NCBI RefSeq assembly: GCF_016704835.1
Contig: NZ_JADIZJ010000001.1
Span: 729,001-793,000 of the forward strand
DNA length: 64,000 nt
Reading direction: 5' to 3'
From: Sphingopyxis sp.
GTDB taxonomy: Bacteria; Pseudomonadota; Alphaproteobacteria; Sphingomonadales; Sphingomonadaceae
Shown here: piece after piece, positions 17,498-27,400 of the stretch
Layout: each line of letters begins with the position of its first letter
How positions within the stretch are numbered: position 1 is the stretch's first letter
Translations under genes and position numbers: made by a program
The notes under the pieces: model-generated
Told to the model about the DNA's origin: nothing
What the model saw: only the letters and a program-made list of their open reading frames with translations
Databases searched by the model: none

Positions 17498-17655
17498 TTT
17501 TGCCCCTTGGTGCGGCCTGTGAAAAAATGCCGCCTATGCGCGCTGTCATATTGCCTTTGCTTGGCGATGGTGTAGCCTTTGACATACAAGGTCGGTCAAC
17601 GATTAAAATCGTCGGGGTCGCACCGGCTTTCCCAGTCATACCAGGGGAGGGGTGC

Positions 17656-19011
17656 ATGGCAGTTTCGGATCACGTCGATTTTTCGACGTTCATGGAAGGC
17701 GTAAAGAAGCGTAACCCGGGGCAGCCCGAGTTCGTGCAGGCAGTTCAGGAAGTATCGGAAGATATTTTCGATTTCATCGCCGACAAGGAAGAATATCACG
17801 CGCAGCAGATATTGCGGCGCATTGCCGAACCCGACCGCGTCGTGTCGTTCCGCGTCTGCTGGGAAGACGATAATGGCAATATTCGCGTCCAGCGCGGCTG
17901 GCGTGTCCAGAACAACAATGCCATCGGCCCGTACAAGGGCGGCATCCGTTTCCACCCGTCGGTCACCGAATCGGTGCTCAAATTCTTGGCGTTCGAACAG
18001 ACGTTCAAGAATGCGCTGACCGGGCTGCCGATGGGCGGCGGCAAGGGCGGGTCGAACTTCAACCCCAAAGGCAAGAGCGTGCGCGAGATCATGCGCTTTT
18101 GCCAAAGCTTCATGACCGAATTGTATCGCCACATCGGCGCCGACATCGACGTGCCCGCGGGCGATATCGGGGTCGGCGGTCGCGAAATCGGCTTTATGTT
18201 CGGCCAGTATAAGCGGATCACCAACGAATTTACCGGGGTGCTGACCGGCAAAGGTCTCGAATGGGGCGGTTCGCTGATCCGCACCGAAGCGACCGGCTAT
18301 GGCGCGGTTTATTTCCTCGCCAACATGCTCGCGGCGAAGGGGCAGGATCTGGTCGGAAAGACCGCGGTGATTTCGGGATCGGGCAATGTCGCGACGCATG
18401 CCGCGGAAAAGATTGTCCAGCTCGGCGGCAAGGTGCTGACCCTGTCCGATTCGGGCGGCTTCATCCACGATCCCGACGGCATCGATCAGGAAAAGATCAA
18501 TTGGGTCAAGACGCACAAGACCCATCGCCGCGGCCGGATCGAGGAATATTGCGACGAGTTCAAGAGCGCGAGCTTCACCGCGGGCAAGACGCCGTGGGGG
18601 GTCAAATGCGACGTCGCTTTGCCGTGCGCGACGCAGAACGAGCTGCTCGGCGACGATGCGCGCGAACTGGTCAAGAACGGCTGCATCGCGGTCAGCGAGG
18701 GTGCGAACATGCCGACGAACCTGGAAGGCGTGCATGTCTTCAAGGATGCGAAGATCATGTTCGCGCCGGGCAAGGCCGCCAACGCAGGCGGCGTCGCGGT
18801 GTCGGGTCTCGAAATGAGCCAGAACAGCGGACGCCGCAGCTGGAGCGAGCCCGAACTGCAACAGATGCTGAAAGACATCATGGACGGCATCCACAAAAGC
18901 TGCATCACTTATGGTGATCAGGGTGGCGGCTATATCGACTATGTGAAGGGCGCGAACATCGGCGGCTTCAAGAAAGTGGCTGACGCGATGCTGGCGTTCG
19001 GGGTGGTTTAG
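17656..19011 (+). CDS. gdhA: NADP-type glutamate dehydrogenase
   Basis: The ATG at 17656 follows AGGGGAGGGG and gives 451 residues, the usual hexameric NADP-GDH length; a longer ORF from 17500 only adds an unrelated leader. The enzyme aminates 2-oxoglutarate with ammonia. Visible motifs are PYKGGIRFHPSV, MGGGKGGSNFNPKGKS with the substrate-binding Lys, PAGDIGVGGREIG, and the nucleotide fold VISGSGNVATHAAEK. Coenzyme preference is inferred from family length and motifs. The five-haem cytochrome gene begins 40 bp later and could share its transcript. Confidence 0.93.
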   Translation: MAVSDHVDFSTFMEGVKKRNPGQPEFVQAVQEVSEDIFDFIADKEEYHAQQILRRIAEPDRVVSFRVCWEDDNGNIRVQRGWRVQNNNAIGPYKGGIRFHPSVTESVLKFLAFEQTFKNALTGLPMGGGKGGSNFNPKGKSVREIMRFCQSFMTELYRHIGADIDVPAGDIGVGGREIGFMFGQYKRITNEFTGVLTGKGLEWGGSLIRTEATGYGAVYFLANMLAAKGQDLVGKTAVISGSGNVATHAAEKIVQLGGKVLTLSDSGGFIHDPDGIDQEKINWVKTHKTHRRGRIEEYCDEFKSASFTAGKTPWGVKCDVALPCATQNELLGDDARELVKNGCIAVSEGANMPTNLEGVHVFKDAKIMFAPGKAANAGGVAVSGLEMSQNSGRRSWSEPELQQMLKDIMDGIHKSCITYGDQGGGYIDYVKGANIGGFKKVADAMLAFGVV

Positions 19012-19051
19012 GCGCAAAAGCGTCCAGCCGGGAAATAAGGGGACTCTGGGC

Positions 19052-20506
19052 ATGACGACCGACGCGATTTCGGGGCGCGGCGCGCGACCGTGGGCGGCCA
19101 TCACGGCGTTCGCGGCGCTGCTGCTTGCGCTCGCGATCGCGGCGTTTGTCGTTGCTCCGCCTGCTCGCTCGCAGGGCGAGCCCGGCGCGCGTTATACCGG
19201 CGTTGCCTCGTGCGCCGGATCGACCTGCCACGGCCGGATGGAGGGCGACGGGACCGTCGTGCGCCAGGACGAGTTGATGAAATGGCAGGAGCCCTCGACC
19301 CCCGGCGGCGCGCACAGCCGCGCGTGGGCGGTGCTCAGCAACAACCGCAGCCAGTTTATCGCGCGCAATCTGGGGCTCGGTGATCCCGCTACCGCACAGA
19401 TGTGCATCGGTTGCCACGCAACTGCCGGGGCGGTCGCCGCCAAGGGCGCGATGCGTGGCAGCGTGCCGACCGAAGACGGCGTCGGCTGCGAATCATGCCA
19501 TGGCCCCGCGGGCGGCTGGATCGCCAGCCACTACGCCGGGGTCGGCACCAACGCGAATCCCGACGCCGAAATGCGCGACAAGCATCTCGCCAACCTGTCG
19601 GCAGGCCTGAAAAAGCTCGAGGATCCAGTGGTGCGCGCCGGCGTATGCGTCGATTGCCATTTCGGGTCGGCCAGCGACGGTCAGTTCGTCACCCACCGCA
19701 TCATGGCCGCGGGCCATCCGCGCATCGCCTTCGAACTCGACCTCTTCTCCTCGCTCCAGGCGCATCATCAGGAGGACGCCGATTACGGCTGGCGCAAATT
19801 CGGTTCGGCGACCGGTCGCACCGACCATGTCCAGATGTGGGCGGTCGGGCAGGCAACCGCGATCGAACGCAGCCTGGCGCTGTTCCAGTCGCGGCGCGGG
19901 ACCGAGGGGATGTTCCCCGAATTCTATTTCCTCGATTGCCACAGCTGCCACCGCCGCATCTTCGACCAGGCGAAGCCTGTGAAGACGAGCATGGACAATC
20001 CGGGGCGCGACATCCCCGAGGGCATGCCGCCGTATAATGACGAAAATCTGATTATGCTCGCCGCCGCCGCGCGGCTTGCCGCCCCCGCGCTCGCCGATCA
20101 GCTCGCAGCGCGCACGGCAACCTTCCACAGGGCGATGGCGACCGATCGTCCCAGCGCGGCGGCAGCCGCGGCGCAGCTGGGGCAGACCGTCGCGGCGCTC
20201 AAGAACGCGTTCGCGGCGCGCAGTTTTTCGGGCACCGACGCCTTTGCGATGGTCGACGCGATCTCGGCGAAGGCGATCGGTGATCGCTTCACCGACTATT
20301 CGGGATCGCAGCAGGCGGTGATGGGGGTCGATACCCTGCTCAACGCGATGGTGTCGTCGGGGCGCGTCACCGTCGGCGCCGCCGCGGGCATCCGCGGCGA
20401 CATCGACCGCGCTTATGCCGCGGTGAAGGATCCCAACGCCTATAAGCCTGCCGAATTTCAGGCCTCGTTCGGCAGTGCGGTGCGCGCGATCCGGGCGCTG
20501 CGGTAA
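19052..20506 (+). CDS. Exported five-haem cytochrome c (cytochrome c-554-like)
   Basis: The 484-residue protein begins with a membrane or signal helix (about 13-36, ending ARSQG). It has five covalent haem sites: an unusual CX4CH at Cys54-His60 (CAGSTCH) and four CXXCH at Cys118, Cys146, Cys199 and Cys296. The C-terminal 180 residues are helical and haem-free. The first four sites resemble the cytochrome c-554 domain, so it is probably a periplasmic electron carrier. It lies 4 bp before the HbpS-type lipoprotein gene and heads a four-gene operon with an outer-membrane barrel and a decahaem protein. The donor and acceptor are unknown. Confidence 0.85.
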   Translation: MTTDAISGRGARPWAAITAFAALLLALAIAAFVVAPPARSQGEPGARYTGVASCAGSTCHGRMEGDGTVVRQDELMKWQEPSTPGGAHSRAWAVLSNNRSQFIARNLGLGDPATAQMCIGCHATAGAVAAKGAMRGSVPTEDGVGCESCHGPAGGWIASHYAGVGTNANPDAEMRDKHLANLSAGLKKLEDPVVRAGVCVDCHFGSASDGQFVTHRIMAAGHPRIAFELDLFSSLQAHHQEDADYGWRKFGSATGRTDHVQMWAVGQATAIERSLALFQSRRGTEGMFPEFYFLDCHSCHRRIFDQAKPVKTSMDNPGRDIPEGMPPYNDENLIMLAAAARLAAPALADQLAARTATFHRAMATDRPSAAAAAAQLGQTVAALKNAFAARSFSGTDAFAMVDAISAKAIGDRFTDYSGSQQAVMGVDTLLNAMVSSGRVTVGAAAGIRGDIDRAYAAVKDPNAYKPAEFQASFGSAVRAIRALR

Positions 20507-20510
20507 GATC

Positions 20511-22490
20511 ATGCGAAACAAACCTCATCTGTTCCGCTCGGCGGCCTTTGCCGCGATGGGGGGGCTGCTGCTTGCATCATGCGGCGGCGGTGGCGGCGGT
20601 ACCCCGACGCCCAGCCCCACCCCGACCCCCGCACCGACCCCAACCCCGACGGGCGGGCTCTATACGCCGCCTGCTGCCGAAGCGCTGACCACCAGCGACG
20701 TCGAGCGCGTCCTCGCCCAGGCCATCGCGGAAGCGCAGGCGCGCAGCCTGCCGTCGGTGATCGCGGTGACCGACCGCGTCGGCAACGTGCTCGGCGTCTT
20801 CCGCATGACCGGCGCGGGCGCCACCGCAACGACGTCCGCGGCGCCGAACGGCGTGAATATCGACGCGCAGAACGTCACCTTCCCTGCCGAGGGCGGCGCG
20901 ATCGCCAAGGCGGTGACGGGGGCGTATCTGTCGAGCGGCGGCAATGCCTTTTCGACCCGCACCGCCAGCCAGATCGTCCAGGAGCATTTCCCGCCCGCGC
21001 CGACCACCGTTGGGCTGGAGAGCGGACCCTTGTTCGGGGTGCAGTTCAGCCAGTTGCCGTGCAGCGACCTGTCGGCGCGCTTCGGCGCCGCGGGCGGCGC
21101 GGCGCTGATCGGCCCGAAACGCTCGCCGCTCGGCCTCGCTGCCGATCCGGGCGGGCTGCCGCTCTACAAAAATGGCGTCCTCGTCGGCGGCATCGGGGTG
21201 ATGGGCGACGGCATTTATGGCAGCGACCCCAATATCCTCGACGTCGACAACGACCCCGAAGAGTTCATCGCGCTTGCGGGCACGCGCGGGTTCGAGGCAC
21301 CCCCGACGATCACCGCTGACAAGATCACCGTCGATGGAACGAGCTTGCGCTTTTCGGATGCGACCTTTGCCGGGGTGATGACCAGCGGCAGCGCCAGCTT
21401 TGCCAGTCTCAACGGCAGCGCGGGCAGCCTTGTAGCGGTGATCGGCTATGCCAATGCCGCGATCACCGCGGGGACCGCCTATGGCAGCGAAGCGTCCGGC
21501 ATCCGCGCTTCGACCGCCGCCGAATTCTCGAACCGCGATGCCTTTGTCCTGACCGACGGTAGCGGTGCGAACCGCTATCCACTGCGCGCCGGAACCGACG
21601 GCGCGACCAACAGCGCGCCGCTGACGCAGGCCGAGGCGCGCGCGGTGCTCGAAGAGGCGTTCACGGTGATGAGCCGGGCGCGCGCGCAGATCCGCCGCCC
21701 GCTCGACAGCCGCGCGCAGGTGACGATCAGCATCGTCGACACACACGGATCGGTGCTGGGTATCGTGCGGTCGCCCGATGCACCGATCTTCGGCACCGAC
21801 GTCAGCCTGCAAAAGGCGCGCACAGCAGCCTTTTTCTCGGGCGCGCAGGCGGGGACCGAGCTCACCGCCAATGCCAGCGCCGACATTCGCCAGTTTGTCC
21901 CCGCGACGCGCACCTTCCTGAACAATCCCGCCGCGCTCACTGGCACGATCGCTTTCTCCGACCGCGCCAATGGCAACCTTTCGCGCCCCTATTTCCCCGA
22001 TGGCGAGGTCGGGCGTCCGCAGGGGCCGCTGTCGCGCCCGATCGCGCAGTTCAATCCCTTCTCGACCGGGCTGCAATCGGCGCTGATCATCGGCAATCTC
22101 GGTTCGCATCTGGGTTTTGTGTCGGGCGCCAGTCCCACCGATACGGCCGCGCGTTGCACGACGCTGCCCGACGTCGCGGCGGGCCAGAACCGGCTGCAGA
22201 ACGGCATCCAGATTTTTCCGGGCTCGGTCCCCATCTATCGCGGCAATCAACTGGTCGGCGCAATCGGCGTTTCGGGGGATGGGATCGATCAGGACGACAT
22301 GATCAGCTTCCTCGGTGCGCACAACGGCGGAGCGCGCGTCGGCGGTATCGGCAATGCGCCCAAGGGGATCCGCGCCGACAATGTTGTCGTCACGCTCGCC
22401 GATAATCGCACCGTGCGACTGCGTTACATCAGCTGCCCCTTCGCGCCGTTCCTCGACACGTCGACCCAAAATGTCTGCGACGGGCTGTAG
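20511..22490 (+). CDS. Lipoprotein with two GlcG/HbpS haem-binding-type domains
   Basis: Starting at 20511, the 659-residue protein has a lipoprotein signal with lipobox LLASC (Cys24) and a GGGGG/PTPSPTPTPAPTPTP linker. Two GlcG/HbpS-like domains follow. The first opens at about residue 50 (LTTSDVERVLAQAIAEA, SVIAVTDRVGNVLGVFR) and closes with VGGIGVMGDG. The second opens near 373 (LTQAEARAVLEEAF, TISIVDTHGSVLGIVR) and closes with VGAIGVSGDG. HbpS binds haem and senses redox stress in Streptomyces, but most members are of unknown function. Its place between two multihaem cytochrome genes suggests haem handling or a structural role in the complex. Confidence 0.8.
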   Translation: MRNKPHLFRSAAFAAMGGLLLASCGGGGGGTPTPSPTPTPAPTPTPTGGLYTPPAAEALTTSDVERVLAQAIAEAQARSLPSVIAVTDRVGNVLGVFRMTGAGATATTSAAPNGVNIDAQNVTFPAEGGAIAKAVTGAYLSSGGNAFSTRTASQIVQEHFPPAPTTVGLESGPLFGVQFSQLPCSDLSARFGAAGGAALIGPKRSPLGLAADPGGLPLYKNGVLVGGIGVMGDGIYGSDPNILDVDNDPEEFIALAGTRGFEAPPTITADKITVDGTSLRFSDATFAGVMTSGSASFASLNGSAGSLVAVIGYANAAITAGTAYGSEASGIRASTAAEFSNRDAFVLTDGSGANRYPLRAGTDGATNSAPLTQAEARAVLEEAFTVMSRARAQIRRPLDSRAQVTISIVDTHGSVLGIVRSPDAPIFGTDVSLQKARTAAFFSGAQAGTELTANASADIRQFVPATRTFLNNPAALTGTIAFSDRANGNLSRPYFPDGEVGRPQGPLSRPIAQFNPFSTGLQSALIIGNLGSHLGFVSGASPTDTAARCTTLPDVAAGQNRLQNGIQIFPGSVPIYRGNQLVGAIGVSGDGIDQDDMISFLGAHNGGARVGGIGNAPKGIRADNVVVTLADNRTVRLRYISCPFAPFLDTSTQNVCDGL

Positions 22491-22493
22491 GCG

Positions 22494-24425
22494 ATGATGG
22501 GGGGGGGCAGTCTTTGGCCAATCATCGCAAGCCTGGCGGCGCAGGGCACGCCGGGGGGTGAGGTGCCTCCGCCGCCGCCCGCGCCTGACGAGCCCCCGAT
22601 CGCAGGGGATATCGCCGCCGCCGAGCAGCCTGGCGACGAGCTCATCCCGCCGCCGCCGCCGGTCGACTGGCAGGATGTACTGAAGGACGATCTGGTCACC
22701 CAGATCATCGATGGCCGTCGCCGTCCCGGCTATCGCCCCGACCTGCCCGACCAGCTCAGTCAGGACAATGTCGGCGCGCTGCGTCCACCCCCGCCGCAGG
22801 CGTTCCCGGGGATGGAGGACCAGTTGCCGGTTCCTGACCGCTGGCGGCTGATCGAGAGCCTGGGGGTGGTCAAGGAACGCTGGTTCGATCCCTACCACCA
22901 GAACACCTACAAGGGCGACCGCGCGATCGACCGCAGCAAGGTGCCATGGTTACCGATCAAGGGTGACGACTGGTTTGTCGTCGCCAACGCGGTGTCCGAC
23001 ACCGTGTTCGAACCGCGCACCTTCCCGATCCCGGTCGGAGTCCAGACGACCGAGCGCCCGGGCAGTCTCGACGTGTTCGGCAAGGACCGCAGTTTTGTGT
23101 TCGCCCAGACCTTCATCGTCGGCGCGGCGTTGATCAAGGGCTCGACCGCGTTCAAGCCGCCTGACATCGAATATCGCGTCACCCTTGCCTATCAGGCCAA
23201 TTATGTCGGCGTCCCCGAACGGCGCGTCCTCGACGTGCGCCCGTCGAAGGCGAGTCATCGCTATGACTCGTTCCTCGGCGTGCAGGAACTGTTCGTCGAC
23301 AAGCATCTCGGCAACACGTCCGACCGCTTTGACTTCTATTCGGTGCGGCTCGGCATCCAGCCATTCCAGAGCGATTTTCGCGGCTTCCTGTTCAACGACA
23401 GCCAGCTCGGCATCCGGCTGTTCGGCAACCGCGACAACAACCGTTTCCAGTATAATCTCGCGGCCTTCTGGCGGCTCGAGAAGGACACCAATTCGGGTCT
23501 GAACGATATTACCCAGACCCCGCGCGACGATTTCATCCTCACTGCCAACCTCTATCGCCAGGATTTCCCGGTCGTCGGGCTGACCAGCCAGGTCAGCGTG
23601 ACCTATAATATGAACCGCGAAAAGAACGACGTGCAGATCGACCATAACGGCTTTCCGGTGCGCCCGGCGCTGCTCGGCGACCTGCGCGGGCGCGAATATG
23701 ACGTGGTTTATCTGGGCTACAGCGCCGACGGGCGGATCGGACGGATCAACCTGACCGCGAGCTTCTATGCGGCGCTCGGTGAGGATCGGAACAGCTTTTT
23801 CACCAGCAAACCCGCCCAGATTCGCGCGGGCTTCGGCGCGGTGGAACTGAGCTATGACCATGACTGGATGCGCTTTCGCCTCTCCGGCCTCTACGCGACC
23901 GGCGACGGCGACCCATATAATAACACCGAAGGCGGCTTCGACGCGATCTTTGAAAACCCGATCTTCGGCGGCGCCGACACCAGTTACTGGATCCGCCAGA
24001 CGATCCCCTTTGCCGGCGGCGGCCGCGCGGTCGCCATCAACGGCCGCAACGGCATCCTGAACTCGCTGCGCTCGTCGAAAGAAGAGGGACAGTCGAACTT
24101 CAACAATCCGGGCACCGTCTTCGTCGGTGTCGGGGCCGATTTCGACCTGAGCCCCGAATTTCGTGTCAGCGCCAACGCCAATCATCTGTGGTTCGAGAAT
24201 ACCTCGAGCCTGCAGGTGCTGCGCAGCGAAGGATCGATCCCCAAGGATATCGGCTTCGACCTGTCGGTCGCGACGATCTGGCGGCCGAAGGCGACGCAGA
24301 ACATCGTCGGTCGGCTCAGCGGCGCGGTACTGCTGCCCGGCAAAGGCTTCAAAGACCTGTTCGATAACAAGCAGAAGAACGACGCCTATGTGTCGATCCT
24401 CGCCAATATGATTTTGAGTTTTTGA
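22494..24425 (+). CDS. Outer-membrane beta-barrel protein of the multihaem operon
   Basis: The 643-residue protein has a short hydrophobic start, two proline-rich stretches (PPPPPAPDEPP at about 24 and PPPPPVDW at about 52), a conserved soluble region to about 200, then alternating beta strands with aromatic girdle residues. It ends in NMILSF, the terminal Phe expected of an outer-membrane barrel. It starts 3 bp after the HbpS-type gene, and its TGA overlaps the start of the decahaem gene (TGATG). I do not recognise the family. By position it could be the porin sheath through which the cytochromes pass electrons, as MtrB does for MtrA/MtrC, but no MtrB motif was seen. Confidence 0.7.
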   Translation: MMGGGSLWPIIASLAAQGTPGGEVPPPPPAPDEPPIAGDIAAAEQPGDELIPPPPPVDWQDVLKDDLVTQIIDGRRRPGYRPDLPDQLSQDNVGALRPPPPQAFPGMEDQLPVPDRWRLIESLGVVKERWFDPYHQNTYKGDRAIDRSKVPWLPIKGDDWFVVANAVSDTVFEPRTFPIPVGVQTTERPGSLDVFGKDRSFVFAQTFIVGAALIKGSTAFKPPDIEYRVTLAYQANYVGVPERRVLDVRPSKASHRYDSFLGVQELFVDKHLGNTSDRFDFYSVRLGIQPFQSDFRGFLFNDSQLGIRLFGNRDNNRFQYNLAAFWRLEKDTNSGLNDITQTPRDDFILTANLYRQDFPVVGLTSQVSVTYNMNREKNDVQIDHNGFPVRPALLGDLRGREYDVVYLGYSADGRIGRINLTASFYAALGEDRNSFFTSKPAQIRAGFGAVELSYDHDWMRFRLSGLYATGDGDPYNNTEGGFDAIFENPIFGGADTSYWIRQTIPFAGGGRAVAINGRNGILNSLRSSKEEGQSNFNNPGTVFVGVGADFDLSPEFRVSANANHLWFENTSSLQVLRSEGSIPKDIGFDLSVATIWRPKATQNIVGRLSGAVLLPGKGFKDLFDNKQKNDAYVSILANMILSF

Positions 24426-27400
24426 TGATGATGCGCAAACTCTTCGCCCTGCTTGCCTTCCTCACGATGTGCGCCGCCTTTGGCGCCAGCGTCGGGCGCG
24501 CCGCCGAGGAAGAAAAGCCGCTCAAGATCACCTATCGCTTCACACCCCCCGCCCCGCGCGAGCAGAGCGAGGCCGACGTCAGCGCCAAGTCCGAAGGCTG
24601 TTACAGCTGCCACACGCGTACCGACCAGCCGTCGATGCACGCGACCCCCGCGGTACGGCTTGGGTGCACCGACTGTCATGGCGGCGACGCGAGCCAGGTC
24701 GGCACCCCCAGCCTCGGCTACCAGCATCCGACGAACAAGGCTGTTATGGCGCTCGCGCATCCGCAGCCGACCTTGCCCGGCGCGTGGCACGACAGCTCAG
24801 CGAACCCGCAGCGCAGCTACACCTTGCTCAACAAGGAATCGCCCGAATTCATCCGTTTCGTGAACCCCAGCGATTACCGCGTCGCGCGCGAGGCGTGCGG
24901 GGCGTGCCACCTTGAGGTGATCGAGGCAACCGAACGCTCGCTGATGTCAACCTCGGCGATGCTGTGGGGCGGGGCGGCGTATAACAATGGCATTGTGCCG
25001 TATAAAAATTACGTGTTTGGAGAGGCTTATACGCGCACCGGCGAACCGGCGTGCATCCTCTCCCCGTCGTCGCGGCTCACCGCCAAGGAATATAAGGAAG
25101 CGTGCAAGCCGAGCTTCGGGTTCGACAAGATTTTGACCGACGACGAGAAAAAGCGCGGGGCGCTCGCCAAAATGTATCCGCTGCCGCGCTGGAGCGTGAT
25201 CCCGCCGGGCGACGTGTTCCGCGTCTTCGAGCGCGGCGGGCGCAACATCGCCACGCAATTTCCCGAAATCGGCCTGCCCAACCCGACCGGCAGCATCCAG
25301 CGCCTCGAGGAGCCCGGGCGTCCCGACCTCAAACAGTCGAACCGCGGTCCCGGCACGGGGTTGCGCGTCGCGATCCCGGTGCTCAACATCCATAAGACAC
25401 GCCTCAACGATCCGCTGATGTGGTTCATGGGGACCAACGACCAGCCGGGCGATTATCGCCATTCGGGCTGTTCGGGCTGCCACGTCGTCTATGCCAACGA
25501 CCGCGAGCCGCGCCACAGTCTGACCTATGCCAAGTTCGGCCGCGACGGTGAGACCGACACCGTCGATCCGACGATCCGCGAGAAATTGCGGGCGGGCGGC
25601 GACAGCCATGGGGCAGAGAAAAGGCCGGCGGGCGGCGATCATTTGGAGACGTCGCATATGGCGCCCGACGACGGCTTTGTTGGCGGGACCGGACATGGCG
25701 GGTTGATCGATCCGGCAGCCGCGACCGCCGGGGCGCCGCAACGCGAGCCGCGTCCGCGCCGCGAATCGGGGCATCCGATCAGCCACGCCTTCACCCGTGC
25801 GATCCCGACGTCGCAGTGCATGACGTGCCATATGCACCAGCCGAACATCTTCCTGAACTCGTACTTGGGCTACACGATGTGGGACTATGAATCGGACGCG
25901 CCGCAGTTGTGGCCCGGTCCCGATAATAGCGCGCCTCGACCGTCGGGGATGAGCGATGAGGAGTATCAGAAGACATACAAGCAGCAGCGCTATCCAACCG
26001 CTGCCGAGGTCCATCAGGTGCTCGAACGCAATCCCGAAGGCGCGGCACCGCGCGGGCTATGGGCCGATGTCGAGTTCCTGCGCGACGTGTATGACGTCAA
26101 CGACAGCAACAAGGACACACAGTTCGCCGATTATCACGGCCATGGCTGGAACTTCCGCGGCATCTTCAAGCGCGACCGCGAAGGCAATCTGCTGAACGCC
26201 GACGGCAATATGTCGACCTATGGCACGGATACCGCGAACATCGTCAACCCGAAGGATCCCGAAAAATGGCGCAAAAGCTGTAGCCACTACAGTGAGCCGA
26301 AGGAGCGTGACCTCTGCCTGGCGAGCGCCGATCCGGACAAGCCCGGGGTCGAGGGCAAATTCGTGCCGCCCGGCATCAACCCCGGCAAGGCGGTCCATAT
26401 GATGGACATCCACGCCGAAAAGGGCATGCAATGCGCCGATTGTCATTTCGCCCAGGACGCGCATGGCAATGGCTATATACAAGGCGAAGTCGCGAACGCG
26501 GTCGAGATAAGCTGCAAGGATTGCCACGGCACCGCCGATGCCTTCCCGAACCTGCTCACGTCGAATGTCGCGGCACGGCCGCAGGGCAATAATCTGGCGC
26601 TGCTGCGCAATCCCGACGGGCGCCGCCGTTTCGAATTCCAGTATAACGACGATGCCGAAGTCATCGGGCTGATCCAGCGCTCGATCGTTGATCCCAAACT
26701 CGAATGGCAGGTCAGTCTGGTCAAGCAGGCTGTGACCCCGGGGCCGCATTTCAACGCCAAGGCGGCGCGCGCGAAGCTGATGGCGCGCGCCAGCAGCGAT
26801 GACGGCAAGTTCGAATGGGGCCCGGGGGTCGCGACGGAAGACCGCGCGCACGGCGACGACAAGATGACCTGCTTCACCTGTCACTTGTCGTGGACGACGA
26901 GCTGCGGCGGTTGCCATTTGCCAATCGAGGCGAACTGGAAAACCAAGATGCACCATTTTGAGGGGGAAGAGACGCGCAATTTCGCGACCTACAACCCGCA
27001 GGTGGCGCGCGACGAGATGTTCCAGCTTGGCCGCCACCAGCTCACCAAGCCCGGCGAACCCGGTCCAAACGGCGAGGCTCGCGGCATCATTACCCCCGTC
27101 CGCTCGACCTCGGCGCTGATCCTTTCGTCGACGAACATCAACCGAGAGCGCATCTATGTACAGCAGCCCCCAATTTCTTCGGCGGGCTTTTCGAGTCAGG
27201 CGTTCGCGCCGCATTTCCCGCACACCGTGCGCCGTTCGGAAACCAAACAGTGCAGCGACTGCCATCTCTCCGCCGCCGACGATAATAATGCGATCATGGC
27301 GCAGCTGAATCTGCTCGGCACCAATTTCGTCAACTTCGTCGGCCTCAACGTCTGGTCGGGGATGGAGGATGGCTTTCAGGCGACGCGCGTCACCGAATGG

